From: Flavobacteriales bacterium CG_4_9_14_3_um_filter_40_17
GTDB taxonomy: Bacteria > Bacteroidota > Bacteroidia > Flavobacteriales > Flavobacteriaceae
Length of the DNA stretch: 39,399 nt
Assembly (NCBI GenBank): GCA_002790195.1
Contig: PFUR01000019.1
Location: 1,121-40,519, forward strand
Direction: 5' to 3'
The position numbers and the translations under genes are program-made. The notes under the pieces were generated by a model. It was given only the letters and a program-made list of their open reading frames with translations, had not been told where the DNA came from and searched no databases. Positions 29,412-38,145 of the stretch are shown here, piece after piece. How positions within the stretch are numbered: position 1 is the first letter of the stretch; each line of letters opens with the position of its first letter.

Positions 29412-31952
29412 ATGAAAAAATTCATATTTTCTTTTATCTTACTGACATCCATCACATTTAGTCAGGCTCAAAACGATTATTTTTTCCCCAAAGGCACAAG
29501 TTTTGACCCAAAAATCCCCTCTCCGGAACAATTTTTAGGTTACCCGATTGGCGAATGGCACACGCGCCACGACCGCATTGTTTCCTATTTTGAAAAACTC
29601 GCCGAGCTGTCGCCGAGGGCAGAAGTTGAAATCATCGGCAATTCGGCGGAACACCGGGTGCAGGTATATTTGTTTGTGTCATCCCCCGAAAACCTTGCCA
29701 ACAAAGAAACGATCCGCCAAAAACACCTGTCTGTTTCAGACCCCGCTGCATCACTCGATGAAAACCAACCGCTCATTGTGCAGTTGGGCTATGGCGTACA
29801 CGGCAATGAAGCTTCGAGCGCGGAAGCCGCCATGCTTACAGCCTACTATCTGGTGGCTGCACAAGGAGCGGAAGTTGAAGAATATCTCAAAAACGCCATT
29901 ACTTTCATCGAACCGGTTTTAAACCCGGACGGACGCGACCGGCACACCAATTGGGTCAATGCGCGCCGTGGGATTCCACCCGTAGCCGACCCGTCAGATT
30001 CCGAACATCAGGAAATGTGGCCCGGCGGACGTACCAACCACTACTGGTTTGACCTCAACCGCGACTGGCTTCCGTTGGCGCAAGTGGAAAGTCAAAACCG
30101 GGTGGCGTTCTACCACAAATGGCTGCCGAATGTGGTTACCGATTACCACGAAATGGGAACTGATGCTACCTACTTTTTTGAACCAACCAAAAGGTACGGC
30201 TCCGAAAATCCGGTTGTGCCGAGATACAATTACGATGTGATCAACCCTGCCTTTGCCAAATATTTCCAGCAATCGCTCGATGAAATCGGGTCGCTCTACT
30301 GGTCTCGGGAAGTTTTTGACAATTCGTATCCGGGTTATGGCTCTACTTATCCGGACATTCACGGCGGCCTGGGACTCGTGTTTGAACAAGCCCGCTCAGA
30401 AGGCCGCATCCAAAACACCACGACCAAACCTTTGGAATTCAAATTTGCCATCCGCAATCATCTCCGTACGAGCTTGGCAACCCTCAAAGCATCGATTGAC
30501 AACAAAAAAATGCTAATCGACTTTCAAAAAAAGTTTTTTACAGATGCCTATAACGAAGGTAAAAAAGCAAATGAGTACCATGTTTTCGGCGACGAAAATG
30601 ACCCAACCCGCACCCGAAAGTTTGTCGGACTTCTGTTGAAACACGATATCAAAACCTATGAACTCAATCAAGACGTAACTTCGGGCAACCTCAATTTTAA
30701 AAAAGGGTATGCCTATGCCGTCCCGACCGGCCAACCGCAGTATTTGATGGTGCGTTCAATTTTTGAAAACGTTACCAAATTTCACGACAGCGTTTTTTAT
30801 GACACTTCAGCCTGGTCGATGGTTTTGGGGTATAACTTGCCGCATGCTGTGCTCAAAAAAATCAAAAATTTGGAAGGTGCTTTGGCAACGGCGGAAAACA
30901 TCCAACCGGTTTTGCCTGTTGTCAAAAAAGCATCCTACGCCTATTTGATTGATTGGTCAGATTACAATGCCCCAAAAGTTTTGAATTATTTGTTGTCCCA
31001 CAATGTTTTTGTTAAAACTTCCTTCAAACCGTTTAAATCACTCACAGGCCAAGGTGAAAAAACATTCGGCTACGGCAGTTTGCTCATTTCGGTAGCCGAC
31101 CAAAATGTCGATGCCGATAAATTGTATCAAATAATAAGCGATGCTTCCAAAAACACCGAAGTTCCCATTTTTGCGGTATCCACCGGGATAAATATTAGCG
31201 GTGTCGATTTGGGAAGCCGAAACTTTCAAACGGTCAAATTTCCCAAAGTTTTGATGCCCATTGGGCAGGGGATTAGCAGTTATGAAGCCGGCGAAATTTG
31301 GCATTTTTTGGACACCAAGGTCAACATGCCCATCACCAAAACGGATGTTTCCGATTTCAGAAATATCAATCTTTATGACTTCGATGTCATCGTGTTGGTT
31401 TCAGGCAATCATTCAGAATTCAACAAAGACAAGCTCAAAGAGTGGGTCAACGCTGGCGGGACGCTTATCCTGCAACGGACAGCAATCAACTGGGCTATCA
31501 GAAACGATTTGACTACTGCAACACTTAAAAAGCCGGAAATAAAACCCGACAGCTTGGCACGCGGGAATTATGCGGATGCGTCCGATTTTTACGGCTCAAA
31601 ACAAACTGGCGGCTCGTATTACAAAACCGCTATTGACATTACGCATCCCATCGGATTTGGTTATACCCGGCCTGAATTAGTGGTCTATCGCAACCACAAC
31701 ATCTTTCTAAACCCCGGCAAAAACAGATTTGGAAAAGTTGCAATTTACGATTCTAACCCACTTATCAGTGGGTATGTCCATCCCGAAAATCTCAAACAAA
31801 TTAGCAACTCAGCTTCTATTTTGACGCACAGCCAAGTAAGAGGCCGCGTTATTTTATTTGCCGATGACATGAGTTTCAGAGGATTTATGTTCGGCACCAA
31901 CAAAGCATTCGTGAATGCGTTGTTTTTTGGTTCGCTGATAGAGCAGGATTGA
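29412..31952 (+). CDS. Secreted M14-family zinc carboxypeptidase
   Basis: An 846-residue exported metallopeptidase. The signal peptide is MKKFIFSFILLTSITFSQAQ. The M14 domain occupies about residues 35-370. Its zinc site is HGNEASS (the first His and the Glu), then a downstream His in VVTDYHEMG. The catalytic Glu candidate is in GLVFEQARSEGR, and LNPDGRDRHTNW is also typical. The C-terminal ~470 residues include a Rossmann-like part (NLYDFDVIVLVSGNHSEF, then WVNAGGTLILQRTA) and no T9SS sorting domain. It probably trims peptides in the periplasm or outside the cell. No operon partner. Confidence 0.9.
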   Translation: MKKFIFSFILLTSITFSQAQNDYFFPKGTSFDPKIPSPEQFLGYPIGEWHTRHDRIVSYFEKLAELSPRAEVEIIGNSAEHRVQVYLFVSSPENLANKETIRQKHLSVSDPAASLDENQPLIVQLGYGVHGNEASSAEAAMLTAYYLVAAQGAEVEEYLKNAITFIEPVLNPDGRDRHTNWVNARRGIPPVADPSDSEHQEMWPGGRTNHYWFDLNRDWLPLAQVESQNRVAFYHKWLPNVVTDYHEMGTDATYFFEPTKRYGSENPVVPRYNYDVINPAFAKYFQQSLDEIGSLYWSREVFDNSYPGYGSTYPDIHGGLGLVFEQARSEGRIQNTTTKPLEFKFAIRNHLRTSLATLKASIDNKKMLIDFQKKFFTDAYNEGKKANEYHVFGDENDPTRTRKFVGLLLKHDIKTYELNQDVTSGNLNFKKGYAYAVPTGQPQYLMVRSIFENVTKFHDSVFYDTSAWSMVLGYNLPHAVLKKIKNLEGALATAENIQPVLPVVKKASYAYLIDWSDYNAPKVLNYLLSHNVFVKTSFKPFKSLTGQGEKTFGYGSLLISVADQNVDADKLYQIISDASKNTEVPIFAVSTGINISGVDLGSRNFQTVKFPKVLMPIGQGISSYEAGEIWHFLDTKVNMPITKTDVSDFRNINLYDFDVIVLVSGNHSEFNKDKLKEWVNAGGTLILQRTAINWAIRNDLTTATLKKPEIKPDSLARGNYADASDFYGSKQTGGSYYKTAIDITHPIGFGYTRPELVVYRNHNIFLNPGKNRFGKVAIYDSNPLISGYVHPENLKQISNSASILTHSQVRGRVILFADDMSFRGFMFGTNKAFVNALFFGSLIEQD

Positions 31953-31963
31953 TGTATATGAAA

Positions 31964-31976
31964 TGAGCGGAGTCGG
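31964..31976. repeat. GAGCGnAGTCG element, copy 2
   Basis: TGAGCGGAGTCGG shares the core of the element at 28552-28571. It lies in the 132 bp gap after the M14 gene, which otherwise holds nothing recognisable, including no clear terminator. Confidence 0.4.
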
Positions 31977-32084
31977 TGGCAACAGATTGAAGCGGAATTG
32001 TGGTGTGCAAATTAGAATGTATGAAGATATTGACAACATTAATTAAAATTGCTGTCGCCGGAGCCAATCGAAGGAAGGCCGAAA

Positions 32085-33137
32085 TTAATGTATTTCTTTT
32101 ATAATTTGGATATAGGTGGGGAAGTGATCGCTGTATCCACCGGTGTATCCACCGTCTGCATAGCTTCGGAACGGGTAGCCTTTGTAGCGTCCGTCTTTAG
32201 CAATCAGATAAGCGGCATTGAACACAGCGGCTTTATAAAATTTGAAATCGGAAAAATCTTTTCCTACCAAAGGTGCCGACATATAAATTTGATCAAAAAG
32301 ATTCCAACTGTCCCGGTAGCCTAAAGACCCGATGCCTTTTTTGTAAAGGTTTTCCATTGGATTGAAGAGGTCGGTTCCGGAAACATCTTCTTTTTTAGCC
32401 TTGGTTTTGAGCACTTCTTTCATACTCGCGTTGGTGGGATCATCGTTTAGGTCCCCCATACTGATAATTTTCGCTTTTGGGTTGATTTTTTGTAAAGAAT
32501 CTATTACTTTTTTATTGAGTCTGGCAGCGGCTATCCTGTTGGGCCTGCTTCGGCTTTCACCACCACTTCTCGAAGGCCAATGGTTGACAATGAAGTGAAA
32601 TTCTTCACCGTCCAATGATCCGCTTACCAACAATTGGTCACGTGTGTAATCTCGTCTTGTCGGTTCATCAAAATGATACATGATGAGTTCTTGTTTTGAA
32701 AAACTTTCAGGCACAAAATATTGTTTTTGGTATAAAAATGCGACATCAATCCCTCTTTCATCGGGCGAGTCAAAATGAATGATGCCATAATGATAGGGTG
32801 AAAGTTGCGGGTCATTTACCAAATCTTCTAATACGGTTAGGTTTTCAATTTCAGCCAATCCAATCACAACAGGTGCGTTCTTGGTAAATTCTTTTCCGAT
32901 GTCGCTGATGACCCTTGCCGTTTTTGCTACTTTATCCCTGTAAGTTTTTTGTGTCCACTTATCTTTTCCATTCGGTGTGCGATCATCATCGTAAGTTTTT
33001 GGGTCGTTGATGGTATCAAACAAATTTTCAACATTATAAAAGGCAATGGTATGGGCTTTAAAAAGTTTTTGTGAAAATACTTGTTGGGTTGAAAAAACAG
33101 ACAACCAAAGTATTAGAAAATACAGTGTTTTTTTCAT
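32085..33137 (-). CDS. Secreted endonuclease/exonuclease/phosphatase family protein
   Basis: A 350-residue protein with a signal peptide (MKKTLYFLILWLSVFSTQQV, then FSQ). The EEP (DNase I-like) fold is clear: IAFYNVENLFDT (Asn-Glu active-site strand), PVVIGLAEIEN (Glu ligand), FIVNHWPSRSGGE (Asn-His), ISMGDLNDDPTN (Asp-Asn) and GGYSDHFPTY (Ser-Asp-His at the end). Members cut phosphodiesters in nucleic acids or phospho-compounds. Export implies an extracellular or periplasmic substrate. It is divergent from the TonB receptor gene with 143 bp between starts. Confidence 0.92.
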   Translation of the reverse strand: MKKTLYFLILWLSVFSTQQVFSQKLFKAHTIAFYNVENLFDTINDPKTYDDDRTPNGKDKWTQKTYRDKVAKTARVISDIGKEFTKNAPVVIGLAEIENLTVLEDLVNDPQLSPYHYGIIHFDSPDERGIDVAFLYQKQYFVPESFSKQELIMYHFDEPTRRDYTRDQLLVSGSLDGEEFHFIVNHWPSRSGGESRSRPNRIAAARLNKKVIDSLQKINPKAKIISMGDLNDDPTNASMKEVLKTKAKKEDVSGTDLFNPMENLYKKGIGSLGYRDSWNLFDQIYMSAPLVGKDFSDFKFYKAAVFNAAYLIAKDGRYKGYPFRSYADGGYTGGYSDHFPTYIQIIKEIH

Positions 33138-33196
33138 ATGTTAACTTAAATTAGACATTCGGTTAAGTGAGGGTTAATGTTTGGTTTTTTATACTG

Positions 33197-33204
33197 CAAA
33201 AATA
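33197..33204 (-). promoter_or_regulatory. Putative -7 box for the nuclease gene
   Basis: TATTTTTG on the minus strand, with transcription expected near 33191 and a leader of about 54 bases. It sits where the -33 element of the opposing receptor promoter should be. Confidence 0.5.
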
Positions 33205-33225
33205 TGGATTATAATTTATAAAGTT

Positions 33226-33233
33226 TACTTTTG
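33226..33233 (+). promoter_or_regulatory. Putative -7 box for the TonB receptor operon
   Basis: TACTTTTG, with transcription expected near 33238, right at the dyad at 33239-33258. The leader is about 43 bases. Confidence 0.5.
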
Positions 33234-33238
33234 TAACA

Positions 33239-33258
33239 TTAACATAAGTTTATGTTAA
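33239..33258 (+). promoter_or_regulatory. Perfect dyad at the receptor transcription start
   Basis: TTAACATAA (33239-33247), GT, then TTATGTTAA (33250-33258). The 9-base arms are exact inverted copies. The half-site TATGTTAA recurs at 33137-33144, overlapping the nuclease start codon, and TAACAT is doubled at 33234-33245. The position suggests a repressor or activator site shared by both genes. Confidence 0.55.
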
Positions 33259-33280
33259 GATGCAATTATAACAGTATCAT

Positions 33281-36046
33281 ATGGAAAAAAAAATTTTACT
33301 CTTATTTTTTTTATCACTTTCTGCTTTAGTTTTTTCTCAAAACCTTAATTCGGTTAGGGGTATAGTGATAGATGCCACAACAACCAAACCGCTTTCCAAT
33401 GTATTAGTAAGTATTGAAAACACCAATATTTCGGTTGTGACCGATGTAAATGGTGCTTTTGTGTTGCAAAATATTCCGGAAGGGAAGCAGGTTTTGGTAA
33501 TTATTTATGACCGTTACCTAACCCAAAGTATTCCTTTGGAAATGACGTCCGTCTCACAAATAGACTTGCAATCCATTTCGATGGTTTACAATGCTTCACA
33601 AGAGATAGTGACGAATCTGATCTCTCTGACAGAAGATGATTTGAACGAGGACAATTCCGGCTCTGAAAATACAGCCGGACTGTTGCAATCCTCTCGTGAC
33701 GCATTTTTGCAGGCTGCAGCTTTTAATTTTGGCCAAGCCAGGTTCAGGGTTCGTGGCTATGACTCCGAAAATGGAACAGTCTTAATAAACGGATTGCCGG
33801 TCAATAAACTTTTGGACGGCAGGCCTCAATTTAACAATTGGGGTGGGCTCAATGATGTTACCCGCAACCAAGAACTCGCCAACATGCTGACTCCTTCCGA
33901 TTTTACATTCGGAGGTGTTTTGGGAACAACCAACATCAACACGCGGGCATCCCAACTTCGGAAAGGCGCGAGATTTACAGGCTCTGCAACCAATCGGAAT
34001 TACACCGGACGACTGATGGCTACCTACAACTCCGGACAGACGACAAGTGGCTGGGCATACAGTGTCTCTATCGGCAGGCGTTGGGCAGACGAAGGCCACT
34101 TTGACGGCACTTTCTACGATTCCAATTCTTTTTTTCTCGGTGTAGAGAAAAAATTAAATGATCAGCACAGTCTCAATTTTTCGGCTATCTATACGCCCAA
34201 CAGACGTGGCAGAAATTCGCCAAATACCCAAGAAGTCAAAGACTTGACCGATTATAAATACAACTCCTATTGGGGTTATCAAAATGGAGATAAACGCAAT
34301 TCGCGTGTGAGAGAGGTGGAAGAACCGATTTTTATGCTCAACCATTATTGGATTATCTCCGAGAAAACAAAACTAAATACCAATGTGTCTTACCAATTTG
34401 GTAAAATAGGCAATAGCCGGCTCGAATTTTCCAACGCAAACACTTCCGACCCGGTCAACTTTAGGAAACTTCCTTCTTTTTATTTGAATATAAACAACGA
34501 TTCATTTACCGGGATCACCAATCCCGACTTTGATAATGCTGAACGAAATAGAATCCGGTTTTTAGAAAACAAACAAATCGATTGGGCTTCACTTTATGAA
34601 CAAAACCAAAGCACGGGAAACGGTGAGAGCGTTCATATTCTTTTTGAAGACCGGATTGATGACCAACTTTTTACGGCCAATTCGATTCTCAACACCCAAC
34701 TGTCGGATCAAATAAAATTGAATGCAGGCGTAACGTACAGACACCTGAATTCTGATAACTTTGCTCATGTCTTAGACCTATTGGGTGGACAGTTTTTTAG
34801 AGACGTTGACGATTTTTCGACAGGTGATGCCAGACAAAGCGACCTTAACAACCCGGATAGGGCTGTCGGTGTCGGCGACCGATTTGCCTACAACTATGAG
34901 ATAGAATCCAACGACATTAAAGGTTTTGCACAACTTCAAATGTCAACAGGCAAATTCGACTATTTTCTTGCTACCAAACTCGATTATACAGACTACCAGC
35001 GAAACGGGCTTTACAGAAATGGACGAAACCCTGAAACTTCTTTTGGTAAAAGCGAAAAATTGGATTTCACAACTTATGGCGTGAAAGGTGGCCTCACTTA
35101 TAAAATAACCGGCCGCCACGCTGTTTCCTTAAATGCAGGTTACCTAACCAAGCCACCGAGCATCCGAAACAGTTTTTCCAATACTAGGGTAAATAACGAT
35201 GTCGTAAACGGTCTAGATGAGGAGAAAGTGTTTTCTTTTGACGGAAATTATATCATCCGGACACCCATCGTGAAAGCGAGATTATCCGGCTATTATACCA
35301 AATTCCGAGATGCCACGGAAATCTCGTTTTTCTTTGCAGATTTTGGCGGAACGGGTAATGACTTCTTTTCGGAAGTGGTCACCGGAATCGATAAAGAAAA
35401 TTTTGGTGGTGAGTTTGGCATCGAAGTGCAAGCAACCCCAACCATCGAGATAAATGCCGCTGCTGCTGTTGGACAATATACCTTTAGCGATGATGCCAAC
35501 GTAGTTTTGAACACCGAAGATGCAATCATCGGCACACGAGATTTGGGGAATGCCTTTATCAAAGATTTCAAAGTTTCCGGCACACCTCAAACGGCATTGT
35601 CATTGGGTTTTGAATATCGTAACCCTAAATTTTGGTGGGTCGGTGCCAACGCCAATTTTATAGCTGACAACTATGTTGACATTGCAACCGTACCGCGTAC
35701 CGAACAGTTTTTTATCAATCCAGACGATCCGGACGGATTTCCATTCCCGGAAGCAACAACCGAAGCCGGACGTAAACTCCTCAAACAAGAAAGATTGGAT
35801 GATTTTTATTTGGTCAACGTGGTGGCAGGGAAATCCTGGCGTATTAAAAGTTACTTTGTCGGGCTCACTGCAAGTGTTGATAACCTGTTTGACGAAAAAT
35901 TTAAAACGGGTGGCTTTGAACAATCTAGGGCGGCCAACTTCCGCGAACTCAATGCCGACAATTTGAATGGTACACCCTCATTCGGACCTCGATATTTTTA
36001 TGGGTTTGCAAGAACCTTTTTTATCAATCTATATGTTTCCTTTTAA
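33281..36046 (+). CDS. TonB-dependent outer-membrane receptor
   Basis: A 921-residue barrel. The signal peptide (MEKKILLLFFLSLSALVFSQ) is followed by a carboxypeptidase-regulatory-like domain at about 22-100 (VRGIVIDATTTKPLSNVLVS). The plug domain begins after about 120 (ARFRVRGYDSENGTVLINGL), and the barrel runs to the terminal aromatic strand ARTFFINLYVSF. Such receptors import large ligands using TonB-ExbBD energy; no TonB genes are in the window. The usual SusD partner is missing. Instead a DUF5689 lipoprotein starts 18 bp downstream, and a secreted nuclease is divergent, pointing to a nucleic-acid or phosphoester ligand (inference). Confidence 0.92.
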   Translation: MEKKILLLFFLSLSALVFSQNLNSVRGIVIDATTTKPLSNVLVSIENTNISVVTDVNGAFVLQNIPEGKQVLVIIYDRYLTQSIPLEMTSVSQIDLQSISMVYNASQEIVTNLISLTEDDLNEDNSGSENTAGLLQSSRDAFLQAAAFNFGQARFRVRGYDSENGTVLINGLPVNKLLDGRPQFNNWGGLNDVTRNQELANMLTPSDFTFGGVLGTTNINTRASQLRKGARFTGSATNRNYTGRLMATYNSGQTTSGWAYSVSIGRRWADEGHFDGTFYDSNSFFLGVEKKLNDQHSLNFSAIYTPNRRGRNSPNTQEVKDLTDYKYNSYWGYQNGDKRNSRVREVEEPIFMLNHYWIISEKTKLNTNVSYQFGKIGNSRLEFSNANTSDPVNFRKLPSFYLNINNDSFTGITNPDFDNAERNRIRFLENKQIDWASLYEQNQSTGNGESVHILFEDRIDDQLFTANSILNTQLSDQIKLNAGVTYRHLNSDNFAHVLDLLGGQFFRDVDDFSTGDARQSDLNNPDRAVGVGDRFAYNYEIESNDIKGFAQLQMSTGKFDYFLATKLDYTDYQRNGLYRNGRNPETSFGKSEKLDFTTYGVKGGLTYKITGRHAVSLNAGYLTKPPSIRNSFSNTRVNNDVVNGLDEEKVFSFDGNYIIRTPIVKARLSGYYTKFRDATEISFFFADFGGTGNDFFSEVVTGIDKENFGGEFGIEVQATPTIEINAAAAVGQYTFSDDANVVLNTEDAIIGTRDLGNAFIKDFKVSGTPQTALSLGFEYRNPKFWWVGANANFIADNYVDIATVPRTEQFFINPDDPDGFPFPEATTEAGRKLLKQERLDDFYLVNVVAGKSWRIKSYFVGLTASVDNLFDEKFKTGGFEQSRAANFRELNADNLNGTPSFGPRYFYGFARTFFINLYVSF

Positions 36047-36064
36047 TTTGTAATTTATTAAGAA

Positions 36065-38050
36065 ATGAAAAATAACACCCTTCTTTTAGCTGTTTTTACA
36101 CTCCTTTTTGGAGCATTGCTGTCTTCCTGTGTCAATGATGACGATTTTGGCACACCTCCACTCAACTGCAATGAACCAAACCTCATTTCCAATAAATCGG
36201 TTCAAGAAGTGGTTGATGCAGCTACGGCAACCGCTACACAATTTACCAACGATGACATCATCGAAGCTTACGCGGTTTCGAGTGATGAAGGCGGAAATTT
36301 TTTCAAAACAATTTCCTTCCAAACCTTAGACGGCAGTGCTTCGTTCAGTTTGGCTCTCGATGCAACCAACACCTATCTGAACTACGGACCCGGGCGCAAA
36401 GTGTTTTTTAAACTAAAAAACCTTTTTAGCCAAGTAAACTCCAATTCAGTCAACATCGGCGCACTATTTGGCAGTAATGTCGGGCGTATAGCCGAGCCGC
36501 AAATAGCCGATTTCTTAGCCCGTTCTTGTGAAATAATCGATGAAGGACAGTTGGTACAACACATCACAATAGACCAAATTTCCAATCAATACCTGAATAA
36601 ACTTATCGAGCTTACGGATGTCCAATTTAAAGACAACGAACTCGGCGACAACTACTACGACCCAAATAAAGACCTTGGAGGAGCTACCAATCGTAAAATA
36701 ACCGATGAGTTTGGTTTTGAAGTCATTTTCAGAACCAGCAGTTTTGCTGATTTTGCAGGCAGTAAAGTCCCTGAAGGAAACGGAAGTATTCGAGGTGTTT
36801 TGACCAAGTTTGGCAACGATTTCCAATTTTTGGCACGCACAGAAGAGGATATTAAGTTGACCAATCCAAGAGGTAATTTTAGCCGAATTGGGGTAGGTGC
36901 TTTGCGAAAATTTACTCAAGATGTAGCAATAAATGACACCAGGTTTGTTGAAGGTGTTGTCACACTTTCGAGAAACAACGAAGGAAATATCACAGCTCGA
37001 AATGCCGTCATTCAAGATGAAACAGGTGGTATCGTTCTTCGTTTTGATATTGACGGGCACACTTTGGTAGAAGGCGATCGCGTCAGGGTTTTTGTTCAAG
37101 GATTGAAGGTTGACACTTTCTCAGGTCAAGTTCAATTGAGAGATGTCAACTTTGACGGGCAAGTGAATGGGCAAACCCAATTGGAAATTGTGTCCCAAAA
37201 CCAGCCTCTCCCGACACCAAAGATTGTTACTATTGCACAAGTTTTATCCAATGCTTTTGAATCTCAATTGGTTCAAATCAACAATGTGCAGTTTGCTCAA
37301 GACAATTTGACATCAAATTATGCGGGTAGCCGAACCCTCACAGATTGTACAGACAACTTAAGAGTGTTCACACAATCATCAGCGACTTTCGGAGGCACGC
37401 AAGTCGCTCAGGGCAACGGCAGTATTGTCGCGATTGCCAATATTGTCAACTCACCTGAGTTGGTTTTGAGAAATACAAACGGCGCGGCAGGGCTGACCGG
37501 AACGAGATGTACAGAACCTACCAATATTTTCTTTGAAGATTTTGAGTCTATTGCTGTGACCGGAAATAACAGGCCGGTGGCATTGGCTGGATGGAATTCG
37601 ATTATCACCGGTGGGGGAACCGAAAACTGGGAAGCGCGCTTGTTTAGCGGCAACAAATACGCCCAAGCCTCTGCTTTTGGAACAGGGCAAACTGTCACAA
37701 CTTGGCTTATCACCCCGGCCATCAATTTAGCAACCTCGAGTCAAGAAACACTTTCTTTTGGTTATACACAAAACTTCTATAACGGCGATGCGCTTATAGT
37801 CAAATATTCCACAGATTATGACGGAACGGGAAACCCGGATAATTTCACTTGGACGGATATTACGGCTCAATTGAGTATTACCGAACGATTGACTTCGGGT
37901 TTTATGCCGGCATTTATCAAAACAAATGAGGTTTCGCTCAGCAGTATCACAGGCAATGTTTACATCGCGTTTGTCTATACGGGAGCCGATCCGGGCGTAA
38001 CCACTAACATTCAAATAGATAATGTGGCCATCAAAGGATTGCCGAATTAA
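36065..38050 (+). CDS. DUF5689 surface lipoprotein with C-terminal jellyroll-like domain
   Basis: A 661-residue lipoprotein. The lipobox LSSC gives Cys22, followed by VNDDD, an acidic stretch of the kind that directs Bacteroidota lipoproteins to the cell surface. Residues ~35-250 and ~260-480 are DUF5689-like: KLIELTDVQFKDNELG and SQLVQINNVQFAQDNLTS are parallel repeats, each ending in a GNGSI strand (EGNGSIRGVL, QGNGSIVAIA), and look like OB-type barrels. The last ~170 residues begin NIFFEDFESIAV and resemble a choice-of-anchor jellyroll domain. It starts 18 bp after the TonB receptor gene and is followed by a terminator, so the two form an operon. Confidence 0.85.
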   Translation: MKNNTLLLAVFTLLFGALLSSCVNDDDFGTPPLNCNEPNLISNKSVQEVVDAATATATQFTNDDIIEAYAVSSDEGGNFFKTISFQTLDGSASFSLALDATNTYLNYGPGRKVFFKLKNLFSQVNSNSVNIGALFGSNVGRIAEPQIADFLARSCEIIDEGQLVQHITIDQISNQYLNKLIELTDVQFKDNELGDNYYDPNKDLGGATNRKITDEFGFEVIFRTSSFADFAGSKVPEGNGSIRGVLTKFGNDFQFLARTEEDIKLTNPRGNFSRIGVGALRKFTQDVAINDTRFVEGVVTLSRNNEGNITARNAVIQDETGGIVLRFDIDGHTLVEGDRVRVFVQGLKVDTFSGQVQLRDVNFDGQVNGQTQLEIVSQNQPLPTPKIVTIAQVLSNAFESQLVQINNVQFAQDNLTSNYAGSRTLTDCTDNLRVFTQSSATFGGTQVAQGNGSIVAIANIVNSPELVLRNTNGAAGLTGTRCTEPTNIFFEDFESIAVTGNNRPVALAGWNSIITGGGTENWEARLFSGNKYAQASAFGTGQTVTTWLITPAINLATSSQETLSFGYTQNFYNGDALIVKYSTDYDGTGNPDNFTWTDITAQLSITERLTSGFMPAFIKTNEVSLSSITGNVYIAFVYTGADPGVTTNIQIDNVAIKGLPN

Positions 38051-38072
38051 GCAAACTAAATTGAATAGCAAT

Positions 38073-38101
38073 AAAGCCTGCCAATACGGTGGGCTTTTTT
38101 T
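38073..38101 (+). terminator. Terminator of the receptor/lipoprotein operon
   Basis: AAAGCC (38073-38078) pairs with GGCTTT, two T-G wobbles follow and CC/GG pairs close the AATAC loop; the hairpin ends in a run of about seven T. Confidence 0.8.
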
Positions 38102-38114
38102 GTTAAAAATCAGG

Positions 38115-38122
38115 TAACTTTG
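38115..38122 (+). promoter_or_regulatory. Putative -7 box for hflX
   Basis: TAACTTTG, immediately after the preceding terminator, with a leader of about 19 bases to ATG 38146. Confidence 0.45.
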
Positions 38123-38145
38123 TAAAATCAAATCTGAGGGGAAGC

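Noticed and set aside
36515-37099. 194-codon minus-strand frame opposite the DUF5689 gene
   Set aside because: It lies wholly within a confident gene and has no recognisable domain; it is a shadow frame.
33281-38050. SusC/SusD polysaccharide utilisation locus
   Set aside because: No SusD-fold protein, glycoside hydrolase or sugar-sensing regulator is present; the partner lipoprotein is DUF5689.
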